A DNA stretch of 64,000 nucleotides from Prunella strophiata (GCA_036583965.1 JAZBQD010000017.1:25578385-25642384); one strand, 5' to 3'; numbered from the stretch's first letter, positions 13,824 through 27,828 are shown. Program-made: numbers and translations. The notes: generated by a model from the sequence alone, not told the origin.

Positions 13824-14645
13824 GTAAGTCTTTCTTGGTAGCTCATCTTTTCTAGACTTCTAGATGTATGTTGTTATTTTCTTGATGCTCTCAGCTATTT
13901 ATTTAAATATTAGATCTGTGCCTAGTTGTAACGTTTTTTGTGTTTTGCCTCCTGGTGTTTGTAGCTTATGCTCTTTATTTTGTGCCTTGATCTAATATAA
14001 CCTTCAGCTGTCCTATAAAATATATCTAATATTTTTGCTTTTTTTCTAAGGAAATGAGTACAAGCTTGTCATATTTCCACCTAGGTAAACATCACAAGTA
14101 AAAATATGAAGCTTTTGCTTGAAAACTTTTACTTGAAATCTAGTTTTTCTTTAGCACTCAATTTTCTAATCGCTAAACCTGTTCAGCATCCAACAGTAGT
14201 TCATGAAGTGTTAAAGACCATTCTAGGGATGGAAGGGATTGATGTGGCAATAATGTCTACAACTTCTGTCCTTCTGTTACAGTGTTCTGAGAAAAATCCA
14301 CTTGTTCAGTTCTTGAAATTATGAGTCAATTTCAAATTTATCAGCACTGTATGTGTTAACAATTCATTGTATAATCTTTTACTTTTGGCCTCACAACACC
14401 TGATTGCTGTTTATTTCACCAACCAGAACTATTTAATTTCTTAAGTCCTAAAAGAACTTTATATGGAGGTAGGACTTAGAGATTAAAAATAACATCAGCA
14501 AGAGAACAATATCTTCTCAGCATATCCCAGAATGAGACAATAAAAACTCCTGACAGATTAGGAAAAAAAAGATATGCAGAATTTCACTGAAGATGAGCTT
14601 AAAAATTACTAATATTATGTTGAGTAAAAGACTGTGAATAAGTGC

Positions 14646-14650
<5 letters not shown>

Positions 14651-14695
<45 letters not shown>
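14651..14695 (+). repeat. poly-A run, 45 A
   Basis: Forty-five uninterrupted A follow GTGCATATT. I looked upstream for a processed pseudogene that could own this tail and saw none. It is probably a mononucleotide repeat, and its true length is uncertain. Confidence 0.9.
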
Positions 14696-14697
<2 letters not shown>

Positions 14698-15630
14698 AAA
14701 ACAACCAAAAATATCTGTTCTTCTACAGAAAATGGAGGGAGTGAGGTGCTACTGCTGCCCATGGACATCACTGCTGGGAATGCAGACACAGTAATTGTAT
14801 GTGCATTTTATGTGTTTTTTATGTCTCAAATATATTAGCTTCAATAGTCAATAAATACCCTGCTTGGAATAGCAGATACAGCATTACACATAGCAACTTC
14901 TTAGAAAAGCATGCTTTGTGATTCATTTCCATGAGCATGTAAAAACTGGTTGCTATTGTCAGATATTAAGAGCTGAATAAATTACTGAATTTGCCTTCTA
15001 CTGATCTAGAAATCTCCTTGTTTCCTACTATATGCTGTTTCTCCAAATAATCCAATGAAATAATTCTTAATTGTCAAATATAATGAAACTCGAGCAAATA
15101 TGGTAGCTAATAAAAAGAAAAACTTCAGCATGCATATGGAATCTTAATAGCATTTTTTTTTTACATTTAGTGTTGGTTGCTGAAATAAAATGCAAGTATC
15201 TCTTTAAATGTTTTCACTAAACAACTAATATTGTTACAGAAACACTCCCCTCCCCTTCCCCACCAACCAACCAAACAACCAATCAAAAACCAAAACCAAA
15301 ACTCCAGACCTGGTGGAAATAAAATCTTGCTTTAACTTGCAGAACTTCAAGATTCATATGTGTTTAGTTTGACAAGGACAAGGTGCATAGGCATGGGTGA
15401 TTATTTAAACAGAAATGTGGCTAATATTAGGTATGATTTTAGCTGATGACTAAGTGGACATACTACACAATGCATTATTGGTATTTTGCCATTTTCAGTG
15501 TGCTATAAGTATGGGCTGTTGACAAACAGGAGGTCATAAAAACTATACTCCCTTATGCAGGGAGCCAAAAAAACATTACAAATCTGAGAGCTGCACTGCA
15601 CCAACTAAATCCAAAACAAAGTGTAGTAAA

Positions 15631-15635
15631 GCTTG
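15631..15635. repeat. target-site duplication, left copy (GCTTG)
   Basis: These five bases directly precede the TG end of the solo LTR and are repeated exactly at 16691-16695. Confidence 0.85.
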
Positions 15636-16690
15636 TGTCTTGTTTTGCACTGCATGGTTTTTGGTAGTGGTGGGCACCAAGGGCAACAGAGCTGGTTTCT
15701 GTGAGAAGCTGCTGGAAGCTTCCACCACATCCAGCAGAGCCAATCCCTGATGTCTCTGAAGATGGACATGCTGCTGGCCAAGGCTGGGCCAATTGGAGAG
15801 GTCAGTAACACTTCTGTGATAACAGATTTTCTTTTTAGGAAGAAAATCAAGACAAAGTGGGGCACACACAGGTATTTTTTCCAGTCAAAGAGGAGGACGT
15901 GAGAACATGTGAGGGAAACAACATGGAGACAGCAGGTCAGTGGAGAAGGAGGGGCAGGAGGTGCTCCAAGCATTGCAGCCAAGATTCCCCTGCAGGCTGT
16001 GGTGCAGCCCATGGTGAAGCAGCTGTGCCCCTGCAGCCCTTGGGGATTCACAGGGATGCAGAGATCCACCTGCACCCCATGGAGGTGCCCATGCTGGAGC
16101 AGGTGGATGCCTGGAGGAGGCTGTGACCCTGTGGGAGACCCATGGAGAGACAGGCCCTGGAGCAGCCTGTCCTTGGAGGACTGCACCCCGTGGAAGAGTG
16201 ACCCACGCTGCAGTAGTTTTGGGAGCACTGTTTGCCTGTGGGAGGGACTCACATTGCAGCAGTTTTGGGACGACTGCTGCTTGTGAGACTGGAGCCATGC
16301 TGGAGAAGTTCACAGAGAACTGTCTCCCATGGGAAAGACCTCATGGTGTAGCAGTGAAAGGACTCCTCTCCCTGAGCAGTGGACAAACTGACCAATGTCC
16401 CATACCCATACCATGCACTGTTGAGGGGCAGGAGGGAAGGGTTAGGGTAAGAAAAATTGTTCTTAAGGGCTTATTTTACTTCTCATTATCCTCCTCTGAA
16501 TTTTTTAGTAATAAACTCATTTTGTACCTCTAAGAGAGCCTGTTTTTCCCTTGGAGTGTTTTCTCCCAGTCCTTATCTTAACTCATGAAGCCTTCATTTA
16601 AATTTTTTTTCTCCTCTGCCCAACTGTGGCAGGAGAAGGGTGAGTGATTCCCATGGCTGCCTGGCATGGGTTCAGTGTCAAACCACGACA
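15636..16690 (+). mobile_element. solo LTR of an endogenous retrovirus, with 5-bp target duplication
   Basis: The element begins TGTCTTG and ends CACGACA, near-perfect terminal inverted repeats with the TG...CA ends of an LTR. It is 1,055 bp long. Both sides carry the same 5 bases, GCTTG (15631-15635 and 16691-16695), a perfect target-site duplication. A 5-bp duplication fits ERVL-type or some gammaretrovirus-like integrases. The middle (about 15920-16350) is a series of diverged units resembling GCTGGAGCAG / CCCATGG. A polyadenylation signal AATAAA lies at 16510-16515 in plus orientation, followed by the short U5-like end. No primer site or internal sequence follows, so this is a solo LTR left by recombination. 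The family resembles LTRs known to me from bird genomes; the exact name is not assigned. Open frames inside it are shadows. Confidence 0.9.
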
Positions 16691-16695
16691 GCTTG
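16691..16695. repeat. target-site duplication, right copy (GCTTG)
   Basis: These five bases directly follow the CA end of the solo LTR and match 15631-15635. Confidence 0.85.
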
Positions 16696-19600
16696 TAAAA
16701 CAGAAAGAGAGAAAAAGTGGGGCAAATGTATTTCCTCTTCCAAAATTTGAGATTTTAAATATCTTTCTGGAATCTGCTATGCTTCTGCTCTTTTCTTCCC
16801 TGTCTATAATTGAATGAAACAATTCAGGAGACTGTCATTTTGGATACTCATGTCATACTGCTTCCAGATCACTGGAGCCTATTGCAAATAACTCATTATA
16901 TTACAGATTTTCTAAAGAAAAGCTTTGTCAATATATAATTCCTGTGCAAAAAACCTTTTTATCTCCACAAAATAAGCAGTGGAAAAAGCAGGCTTTTATG
17001 ACCATCTTGCATAGGACTTGAGTGGGAAAAAATTTAACTAGAAATATTGCAAGAAGAATAGCAGTGGAACAGAGAAATGTTTTCTCCAAAACTACAGTTG
17101 AGCAGCTTAGCAAAATCATTCTAAGTTTTCTCGGAGGCAAATGATATGAGCTGCATTCATGGAACTCTTTCATACTGTTTTTGTCACCAGGAACATACCT
17201 GGTTTCGAAGTTTGGATCAATCCAATTCCTTTGCAAGTGTGGACATGCATTTCATCATAATTCAAAGGAACCCTGTTGTTGTCCTGAGCAGGGGCCTGTT
17301 ACCTGCTGCAGTAGCACCTCACACACCCTGGTGAGATATTTCTGTATCCTAGACTGCGCAAAGGAGGAGCTGGGTGGTAGCACACAAAAGCCTGACTCCC
17401 TGATCATCTAAACTTTGCCTGTTTATACATTTTAACAAACAAAGGCATCAGCATTCATTGGTCACAGTTTCCACAGTTTTTTTCATCAATTAGTACTCAA
17501 CCAACCCCCTATTTGCTTGTTATATCTCTCACTTCTCATGATAATTAGTCCTCAAGCATAGCTCTTCCCTTCATCTGACTCTGGGGTCTGTCTGAAGTAG
17601 CTGATCACTGAAATGGTGATTGTGATATCCCACTTCTGGGATTACCTCTCCCGCAGTTACTGCTCAGTCCTGACTTCACTTCAGGTGGCTCTCATCCAGA
17701 GAGCTCATTTGTCTTAGGAGTCTTCCCTTGTCCTTGAAAAAATATATTAGCCAAGAATTCAACATTCACACTGCAATTGCTTAATCATAATTGTCCAGCT
17801 ACAGCTACTGATTAACAATGCTAAAAAAATTTCTGTTTAACTCAAATCTTGAGGATTTCATATCTTGAGGAGATCAATTCCACTGTGGCGGAAATTCTTG
17901 AAAATATTTAAGGTTTTAAAAAGATCTAAAACTATATTTCCTCCCAAGAAAGACCATGCACAACATGAGAGAATAGTGCAAGTTTCTGCTTGCATTAAGA
18001 TGCATCTCTTATCAAAACTGCTTCCACATTGGCATTTAAATTTTCACTATTGTAAGACAGTGAAAAAACATTTGTGCAACATTTTTTTTTATCATGGCAC
18101 AACTCCACTATCTGCTGAATTGTTGTTGCTGATTTTAAATTAAAGAATAGAAGATTAATTTGATTTTTCATATGAAAAGTTGTCTGTTTGTTTATCTGCA
18201 GGTGTATTTTCTTTTAGATGGTGGAAGAAAGTTTCCTAATAAAAAAGTAAGAAAAAAACATGACTACCAAATGAAGTTAGGAATATATTAATATATGTTT
18301 TCATGATAAAGCTGTTATGATTGCATATTGATTCCAGAAAAAACCCTATTTTTTAAGCTTCTGTGCAATATTTCACTTCTGCTTGTCATACACAAATATT
18401 TTATAGATACAGAGTTTTTAAAAAATATGATTAATACTGATGCCATATAAATTTTTCTTAACACCTTTCTTGATTATTTCTACTTGTAGATTTCTCCTTT
18501 GTGTTTGATGCAATACAGGTGGTACTGTAGCTTACTCACATATTTCAATGTATGTATATGCATATAGTCAAAGTAGTGAAGAACTGTCTTCTGTAGCAGG
18601 AATATTCTAATTACATCTGTCACAGTTTGAAAATAACCACAACACTGTTCAATAAACAAGGTAGTTTAAACCCCATTCAAAAATCCCTGTCCTATTATGT
18701 TGATGTAACAACTATTGTTTCAGAAAAGAAAAGCCTGACCCTTTTCTCCTTTATCTCTGCTTAGAAAAAAAATTCAAGATCTGTCAGTCTTATCTTGTTA
18801 AGAAAAGTAGGTTAATTATGAAATTTGTAATGATTTTCAGCATCACTTATATAATTTTAAGTCCAGCTTTATTTTGTGTAAAACAAAGTACATTTTGTTT
18901 TATCTGTAAAAGAAATGGATATAGCTTGAATATGGAGAGTGCCTAATAGTGATGTAAATGAATATAACCCAATATAAGCTAACTACATAAATTTTCCCCA
19001 AAGGAAGATTTAACCTGAAGAGTCAATCTGTTCCTCATAGAAGTGTCATTGTCTCTTTTCTGACCACGGCAATCATGTCATTCTGACCTTTAAAAAATTC
19101 TGAATGCTATGAAGACTATCCTTTATAGAAGTAAACAGCTCATGAAAATATTCCATTTTATATGTCTGACAGATGGCCTGACATTATAAGTGGAAAAGAA
19201 AAAAATCCCCCAAAACTATGAGTTTGATTTTTATCTTCATTTGGTTGTGAATACAGATTACAGTATAATATTTTTTTTGGGTTTTTTTTCTGTCTGTTTA
19301 AAAGCAAATGAGGTGTTGCCTATCTTTTTACCTTTAGAAACAGAATCTAAAAAGAAAACCCGTATTACTTTAAACTGTTTTATGCTAGAACAGCATTTCT
19401 TTTTCAAAAATGTGTGGAAAACACATTGGTTTAAAATCTGTGATACTAATTTATGTTGTCTTCTTCTTCATTTTTTTTAATCAACAGTGTTTTGATGAAA
19501 ACTAGGGTTTTTAAAAAATAATGTACTGTAGTCTCTTTCTACAATATATCTGTTTGTATGAGTGTTTTCTAGTATACCACTGAATAACTGTAATCCCCAG

Positions 19601-21627
19601 AAATCCATGCATTTTACTTCCAAATAGTGCTGCAGGTGTCCAAAAATTTGCTCATTTTTGGCTGTCTCTGGAACTACATATTTTAATTGAGCATACATTC
19701 TTTGCTACACTGAGAATGAAGAAAGTTTTGTACTCTGGTGAACAGAATTTGGAGACAGGTCCCAGTAAGGGTGGGGCTTCAGGAAAATGAACCACAGTCA
19801 TCACAAAACTCTGCAATGTGAATGAGAATAATGAATTTTGGTATTTTGTCTTAATGAATGGATTGATCATTGTCTAATTAATAACTGAGTAAATATGAAC
19901 ATTCAAGAAACTCCTGGACTTGCTGTAAGGACTATAAAGCCTTTGTCACTTTTCCATCTCCTGCCATATCTGTAATACCATTTAGAGATATCCATTTCCA
20001 TGAGATACTTCATTAAGCCCCATACCCAAATCTAAACACTGGCACAGATTTTTCTTTCTGTTCTCTGTCTGTTATATCTATTATTCTTGCAAAACTGATG
20101 GTAATGCTCAGTACTAGGAGATGAACAAGCCTACTTCCTTTTAAGATATAAGCCCATTAAACCTCTTTTCTCTCTGTATCCTGTTGTAACCATTGAGAAA
20201 ATAGTGCCTTTTCCTCAAGAAAATGCAAAAGGAAAGCTTTCACCTGATCACTCACGTTACCTAACTGCAGTGAAAGAAAAAGCTTTTAAGAAAAAGTCTC
20301 TAAAACTGAACTGGGAATTCCTTTACTTCCAGAGATGAAAAAGCTTTTTAGTAACTTGAAGAAGCAAATATAATTTGCTTACCTTTTATAGGTTAGGGAA
20401 GCAAGGTTTTATTTACATAGTACTTAGTTTTCACTTGTCATACACAAAAATCAGGACTATATGCCTTTCCTTTTTTCAGCAGTATTCAATTTTTTAAGTC
20501 TTTGATGCTGTACATGATCATTTACAGCAGAGCAAAGCACGTGAGTTCTGCTACTCCAATTTGCTATTTTCTATTCCAAGTCCTCTCTTCAAGAGCATAT
20601 TACATATGAATATGAAACCATAGAAAAAGCACTAGATTGCCACGCTGGAAAAAATGTAATACATAGAGTGAGATAGCACAAGATTATCTGCAGTCTTTAA
20701 GGCCCACTTTCAGTTTATGCCTTTAAGGTCCACTTGTAAGTGTGTGAGAGGTACTTAAATTTTAGGACTAGTAAGGGACATTGAATTTTTTTTACCAGAA
20801 CATACAGAGCCAACAATCTAGTCTAATCTAAAACTGAAGAATTCTTTTTTCTACAAGTACTTCAACAAGCTTTGGCTTCAACAACCTTACAGTTTCTGTA
20901 TATCACCTATTAATCCTTGTCTATTTCTAAAATAGCTAACATCTACTCCATTTTGCTTCCTCTTTGCCATTATTTTACAGGATTGAAATTTCAAAAGTTC
21001 CACTAAATCTCAGGCTAATATTTTCCTGTGTCATAGTCACATGACAATAATACTTACAGTTAAACACAATTTTAGACCTACATGGAGAGCGTTTGCCTAC
21101 ACATGTAAGATCTCTTTAGAAATTCCTAATCACTGCAAAATCTTTACTTGGAAGATAAAGCCTGGTGTTTTAAGCTGTTTAATCCTTACACCTGAAAGTT
21201 TTGTCCATGTGCCTGCCAATTGCAGAGGAGTTCTACATTGTTAATGTCTATCTTATGTCTCAATTACTATCTTATGTGTATTCTTCTTCTGCCTTCTGAG
21301 TCTCATGTCTCATGCAGTGAAAAAGATACACATATTGGTTTCCTCTGAGAACAGCTAGAAAAATATTCTGAAGAGTAATGAAGATAATATACTACAGCAG
21401 ATCCTACTAACACTATCCAAGTCAAGGAATACTGGCAGTTGTAAAGAAGGGAATATCAGAAGGGTATGCTGACACAATTATTTTGGTAGCTCTTAGAAAA
21501 ATACACACTTACAGAGGAGTGACGTGTTAATGTGATACAGTTAAGACTGTGTCACTTTTTATTAAGTGACATGTCCTTCTAGAATCAATTATATATATTA
21601 TTATATGCTAAGAGAACTGGGACGGGC
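16696..21627. other. unique-looking AT-rich stretch, with one possible LTR relic
   Basis: No gene seen. Apart from the block at 17160-17760, described separately, it holds short T and A runs and chance frames only. Confidence 0.45.
17160..17760 (-). mobile_element. possible decayed LTR or ERV fragment
   Basis: This block is less AT-rich than its flanks. Read on the minus strand it has a TATAAA-type box (reverse of GTTTATAC at 17421-17428) upstream of GC-richer sequence, as in LTR promoters. The phrase around 17430-17560 resembles bird ERV LTRs that I recall only loosely. No terminal TG/CA pair or target duplication could be fixed, so the ends are arbitrary. It could equally be unique sequence. 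Confidence 0.3.
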
Positions 21628-21860
21628 ATTCACAGAATCAAAGGATAAGAGAGTGGATGGGAGGACCACTGGAGGTCATCTGGTCCAGTGTCCCTACATG
21701 AGCAGGGCCACCCAGAGCCATATCCAGACAGCTTCTGAGTATCTTCAGGGACGGAGACTCCATAGCCTTTGTGATAAAACTGTGCCAGTACTCAGTATGT
21801 ATCAAGTTCTTCTTCATATTCTGAAGCAATCTTCTGTGTTTCAGAAGCATTATACCTCTT
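21628..21860 (-). mobile_element. CR1 LINE 3' end fragment
   Basis: The left end reads CACAGAATCAAAGGAT, a decayed form of the CR1 octamer tail. It is followed by 'GGAGGTCATCTGGTCCAG', 'GAGCAGGGCCACCCAGAGCC' and 'TCTTCAGGGACGGAGACTCC', in the order of a CR1 3' end inserted on the minus strand. The right end fades near 21860. No target duplication is visible. Confidence 0.8.
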
Positions 21861-24800
21861 CTTGTGTTTGATCACAGCAAAAGCTAAGGAATTTTATAAA
21901 GTAAACTTTCAGATGTAGAATTATCCGTGTTCATACCCTTGATATCTTTTAATTTCTATCACGTATAGAATGAATATAGGTAAAGTTTGCTGTGTGAAAA
22001 AAAGCTGCAGATGAAACACTTTCTCCTTAGTGATAAATTCACTTTCATTTTTGGATTATTTGGGTTTGATATGTAGCAATTTCATCAATGCAAGTTTCAT
22101 ATTAGATCAGAACATAGAAGAAATAAGAAAAACTAAAATGGGCCTAGAACATTCCATCAGTGATATTATGTAGTGATCCACTTGGGGGAGATAATGAGTT
22201 GCTCATATGACAGTGGTACGTAATATTGAACAAGTATTAATTAAGGGAAAACAATTTGCTTGTAGCATGGGTTGCAATAGAAAATATCTTCCAAAACCAT
22301 ATTTCTATGACCTTTCTGTGGTGCACATACATGAGCTTATACTACAAATGGAAATAAAGAGAATACAATCATTGGGACTTTTTTTGAAATCCATTTGGGA
22401 TACAAAGAGGGGAAAGCTCAGCACATGAAAAATTTCCTTGATTGTATAGTGCCATTGGTATTTGCCATGAGACAAGTACTTAAGTGGCTGTCAATATGCA
22501 GCTTCTAGCACAGTAAAATTCCCAGTGGTCAGATACCCAATACATTTTTTGTATTGGGAGCATTTTTGTCCACTTCGGTGGCACTGTGCCGGTGTATTGC
22601 AAGTAATGCTTCAACTTTCACAGTTGTACCAGTAAAAACCTTATTTCAGTAGAAATACTAATCTGAAAATTAGCCAGGAATATATCTGGAATTTTAATTT
22701 TTCTGTTGTCAGAATGACAGGTGTAAAGACAGTCTCTGGAAGTCCATGTTTTTCAAATCTCTAGAATATTGTTATTATGACAGTGATGAACCAGAATTTC
22801 ACTTCAGTCTGAACATTATGAGTGGCTTTGAAGGCACTAAGAAAACAATGGTGCTTTAGAACCAGATATTTGAAACTACCCTCAAGTCATATGAGACAAG
22901 TTATTTGTGTGCCTCTGCAAGAAATGTCATTAGAGGTACATGGCAAAATGCTAAGGCATCTTGAATCAGGAAAAAAGAGCCTTGAGTTTCAGATTTAAGA
23001 TGCACCATATAGTGTTTCAATCTTATGCAAGAAACCTGGTCCTATAATTTAAATTGACAGCAAAATGATTGGGTCCAGCATTTCAAATTTACATCCAAAT
23101 ATATTATAAAACAGTCACAGTAGGGGTGTGTCACTGATATTAGATTCAGGCTCATTCTCTTGAGAAGGCTAAAATTTTAAAACTGCTATGATCAGATTTG
23201 CTTTCCCTGATTTACACTAGTAATATACTTGCTGCAAATATTTACTCATTTAAAGAAAGTTTAAATGGCAGACAGGCATGTTTGTCATCAACTATCTAAG
23301 TTGTTACTAATTCAAATTTGCAGTAATGTACTTACTAGTAGCATAATGGTTAAAGATATTAAGTCCACAACCAAGAAAAGAAAATAAAAACATTACAGCC
23401 TCTGTTTATACAATGTTCCAATATGACCATATAATAGCCAAGCAAGTATAAATATATATATGCATCAAAACACAAAAATGTGATCTAAATTCCAGCACTA
23501 TTTGTGGTCTTTACTATGCTTGTACACTCATCTTTCCTCCATGCTTTTTTACCAGTTCTGCTGCGCTGTTCTATATTCCTTTTATCCCTCTGTAAAACAG
23601 TAACACCTAAGATACATCCTTCATAAGTAAATCCCAAAAGTTATCCTTCTTAACTTATGACATTAACCGAACCTGGATCAGTAGCTTTTGCTTCAAATTT
23701 TACTGCATTTCAAATGTATTTTTATCTACACTGATACAAAAAGATACACCCCACCATGTACTCTGTCTTCATACTATACAAATACATACTCAATATGTAA
23801 TTGCAGTTAGTTGAAATTAAAATAAAGATTGTTAAAATTTGGGCTTGTAAGAATATACCATGATGACCTGGCTGAAGGTATTCTCTCTAATCAATATTTT
23901 CCTCAATTCTGTGAGCTTAAAGCAGTGGCAATATTTCCCTGACATGTCATTTTTCAGTTTCCAGTAATTAGATTGCTGAATGCTTTCCTGGTAAAGAGCA
24001 GTCCACAAAACTAAGGAAATTATGAAAGAAAGGTGTTTTGGTTTTGTTTTTTTTTTTTTTCTTAGGCTGTATGAGAAGAAAACTAGAAATATTTAATGGA
24101 CTGAAAAAGCATCCTATTAACTAATATTAAATAGTTCATTCCTCCCTCTTGTTAACAGACTTGTGACATTGCTGGAGAACTAGAGATGTTCATTTTCTGA
24201 TCTTGAATGCTTGGACCAATTTAACTTGTTCTTCAAGTTGAAAAAAACCAAAACATGGGGGTGAAATTGTCAAGAGAATACTGCTGCCACACAGAAACTG
24301 GTGATGTACCTCTTGGTCTGCAGGTCTACAGATACGTGAAGACGTAAGGCTGGCTCATCATAAGGACATGGAAGAGGTGCAGGCAAATCCACTTTAAATG
24401 TGACAGCATCTTGGAAAAGGGGCAGCATGCTGCAGTGATTCCTTCTATTTGTTCTCTTTTTCCTTTCTGGCAGAGTATATCTTCTGTTCATAGAGTCATG
24501 ACAAGAGTTACATTAGTCTATAAATTGCATGCTTCTTGTGGCTCTAATGAGAAATTTCTAGTTTCTCTGATTAAAAAGCAAAATAAAACTTTGAAAAACA
24601 AAGGGACACAGAGAAAATATTTCTTCACTGTAAGAAACACTATATACACAAATAATTGCACTAATATTTACTACCTTATCATTGTATATTATATTCCAAA
24701 TATGTGTATACAACATAAAATGAACCAAATCAAATGCATCAAACTCCATTTAGACACAGAAATGCAAACACTAATGCACAATGATTTGAAAATGAAGGGC

Positions 24801-27655
24801 TTAAGGGAGATAATAATATTTTTTATTGAATATTTTCACTGTAGTTTATATATACAGAAATGTGAAGTCAAATCATACAGACATATAATTACCCCCAAAC
24901 CTTGTGCCTTAGTCACTACATATAGATTAAGTAATTTGATCATTCTGGTCTATACTATTTTTTTTTCCTAATACAAAGCAATATAATTTATGTTATCATA
25001 GTTGATGATAAGGGATAGAGAACTTGTGAAGTTTCCATCAAAACCAGAGAAGCAAGTCATGAAAAGCTTTTCAGAGATGAATCAATATTCATGATATTGT
25101 AAGCACACTGCCATTCATTCCTAACCAAGAATCTTCCTATCTTCGTAATAAGTGTGAGAAGCAGGCTATACCAACACATCCTGTGAAAGGTTTCTGTTGG
25201 AAAGCCCTATATACTTTCTCTTTTAATCCCCTCTCCCCTGTTCCAGGTAATTATGACTGGCAGACCACTTTTTCTGATTTCTTTTTATACCTCAGAGGAG
25301 GGAATGATGGAAATTCTGGGTGATCTCCGGAGCTGTGTATTTATACACTCATGGCTTTCAATGTCACAGGGTGATGACTCAAGGTACAAAGTGAAGGAGA
25401 ATCAAGATCAAGTGTCTAGAAGATGTGTAGATGATTGTGCAATCAGCCCACATTTGTGAGATCACACAATTTCATTTCAAGTGGATATTTGACAAGCTAT
25501 GGAATTCATAACAATCTGACTAGCAAACTTCAGAAATTTCTTGTCTTTCCTAAACAATGTGACTTAACACTCTTCAATAAAAAAATGAAAAAGAATATGC
25601 AGAAAATTAGTACTATTGTTCACATTTGATTAAAGATAAAAAAAAGAGAGGAGAAGTGAAAAGGAAATTATTTGATTTTTTTTTAATATGCCAGTGTCTG
25701 ATTAAGTGATCAAATGGTAGAATTTAAAATTAAAGCAACATGAGTTTCTCAAGAAACACTTAATCTATATAAAAAGCTCTCATATTGTTCTTATGAGAAG
25801 ACAGCTTTACTTCATGAAAAGGAAATCTCTTCAGAGCATCACTTAATTACAAGGCATGTGAAATAGTGGTAAATGAATAGAGACGGACTAGAGCAAGCAC
25901 GTGTTTCTCAGAGGTGGTTTAAGATCTTGTTTTTTCTGCAACAGGATGTAAAGTCAAGTTATTGTTCCAGAAATATCCTCTGAAGAATGTCTTAAGACAA
26001 AATATGTTCTGAATTGTTCAGTATAATGTCAGGGATGTACTGGAGCCATGAGTCTTTTTATGTTGAGGCTGCTGGAGCAAATACAGTCCATGAAAACACT
26101 GGCAGTCAAGACTGATAATATTTGTCCTGTAACTTTTCCTAGTTGTTATAATAGCCATGAGAAATGACTGGGTCCACTGCCTTTAGTAGTTTATGGTAAG
26201 CTGGTTGTGTCCAGGGTTTGTCTTTTAAATCATTACTCTGTATAGAATAGAAATTTTGTAAACACCAAAGCTCATTTTGTCTTACAGAAGAACTATAGTT
26301 ACCAGAATTGGATTTTTTCGCTAGCACTTGGCATGCTTCCCTTCTCATCCAGCACTGAGCAAAATATGGAGCTGCATTAGACTATTGGTAGACTGGATGG
26401 TCAAGGAGGAAATGCATGGAAATGTACATTCCCATCACATTGCCATTCCTCCTCAGTTTTAAAATATAATAGCACTAGCCATCTTTAGGGGGATTCTATT
26501 GACACTAGTAGGAGTATCCAATACTATGGCAGTTAAAAAAATCCTACCTCCAGCAGAAGCAGGTCTGCATCAGTTAATTTTGCAAAGTTTGCTATGTGCT
26601 TTGAGACGAGGTAGGGAAGAATGAAGCTTTGCTTGTCTTCTGTATATTGCCTCTACCATTATGTAGCTGTGTTAAAAGTGTGCACATATGTGTGCAAAGA
26701 TTAAGACAGGCTGCCGTAGTTAATTTTTATGGCTAATAACTTGATTCTGACATTTCTGAATAGAGTATTGTAAGGCTTGTCTTTTAGCCTGAAGGTGGTA
26801 ACGATGTTGTATGAGTGACATCCTGACTACTGTCTTAATTACAAAGAAAATGGAGCTGTAATACTATACTGTTTCACTGGGAAAGCTGAATGGATGCCAA
26901 TGTGGGATGACAGTACAGCAGTGCCTGTCCTTTTCAGGGAATTTACTAGGAAAGGATGGTTTAGCATCCTATTTAACTGCATACAAAGCAGCGCTTTTCC
27001 CATATATTGTATTTTCCTGTGTATTTCAGTGCTTACTATGTATTCCAAAAGACTCAAGTGTTCCTAGCGTTTTGGTTTGTGACATTTGGTTTGGTCCATA
27101 ATATTTGCTTTGGTTCATAACATAAGCTGTAGCTCAGCCTTATTATCAAAAAAGAAAAGATCAGTGATTATTCGTTCAGAAACACATAGCATTTCAGTTT
27201 TCACATTGCTTAAAATCCTGAAAATGTTTTAATTCCTGTGGGACAGAAATTCATTCTAACTTGCAGAATATATCCATCAATGGAATATAACTAATTAGTC
27301 TTTGTGTGTCCCAGTGTCTGTTGCAGCAGTTAGGATTTTTTTGTTGCATTTTCAGAATAAATAAGTCTGTCTTTCCACAAGTATCAGAGTGAAATTGAAA
27401 CAAGGAGGTTGTGGACAGTTTAGTATTAAACTCTGTGGTACATTAGTGCATGGATTTGCCTCTGGGATGGCCAGTATGGCAGTCACTTGGGACAGGAGAG
27501 TTGAAGTGTTGTGTGGAGTTATTGGGCACCAATGCCATCTCATGCTGGTTCACTGATGCAGAGCTTTGTGTAAGTCTACCCCTCCCTCTGACCAGGTAGT
27601 TCCCATTAAAAGAATTCCTAAAACTTGTAGCTCAAGTCGTGGGTTACAATGACTT
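21861..27655. other. unique-looking AT-rich stretch
   Basis: I see nothing that supports a gene. A 186-codon frame at 24411-24971 (+) is low in complexity and is rejected. The stretch holds no recognised repeat apart from short A and T runs. Confidence 0.45.
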
Positions 27656-27808
27656 AGAATCACAGAATTACCAGATGATGAAGTGTTGGAAGGGAGTTTA
27701 AAGATCATCTAGTCCCAGTCCTCCTTGCCATGTGCTGGAACACTGCCCACTAGACCAGATAGGTCAAGGTCTTATTCAACCAGGCCTTAAACACTGACTT
27801 AAGGATGT
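27656..27808 (-). mobile_element. CR1 LINE 3' end fragment
   Basis: Reads AGAATCACAGAATTACCAGA, then 'GTTGGAAGGGAGTTTAAAG', 'ATCATCTAGTCCCAGTCC', 'CACTAGACCAGATAGGTC' and 'AACCAGGCCTTAAACACTG', the standard order of the reverse-complemented CR1 tail. It stops where a hairpin and then ERV-like sequence begin, which suggests that later events cut it. Confidence 0.85.
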
Positions 27809-27828
27809 ATTTACTATAATCTGCACCT

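Larger units (their letters stand above)
10911..15635. other. unique-looking AT-rich stretch
   Basis: I see no supportable gene. It contains an exon-like segment at 13771-13823 (+), an A45 run at 14651-14695 and an A/C-rich tract near 15262-15300. The block 12590-13340 is somewhat less AT-rich but matches nothing I recognise. Confidence 0.45.

Noticed and set aside
14520..14695. Processed pseudogene ending in the A45 run
   Set aside because: No coding-like sequence upstream of the run and no flanking duplication.
15605..16533. Several overlapping frames of 89-215 codons on both strands
   Set aside because: All lie in the GC-richer solo LTR, where stops are rarer. They are shadows of the repeat units.
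24411..24971. 186-codon open frame on the plus strand
   Set aside because: Low-complexity, Lys/Ile/Tyr-rich translation of AT-rich DNA with no recognisable motif.
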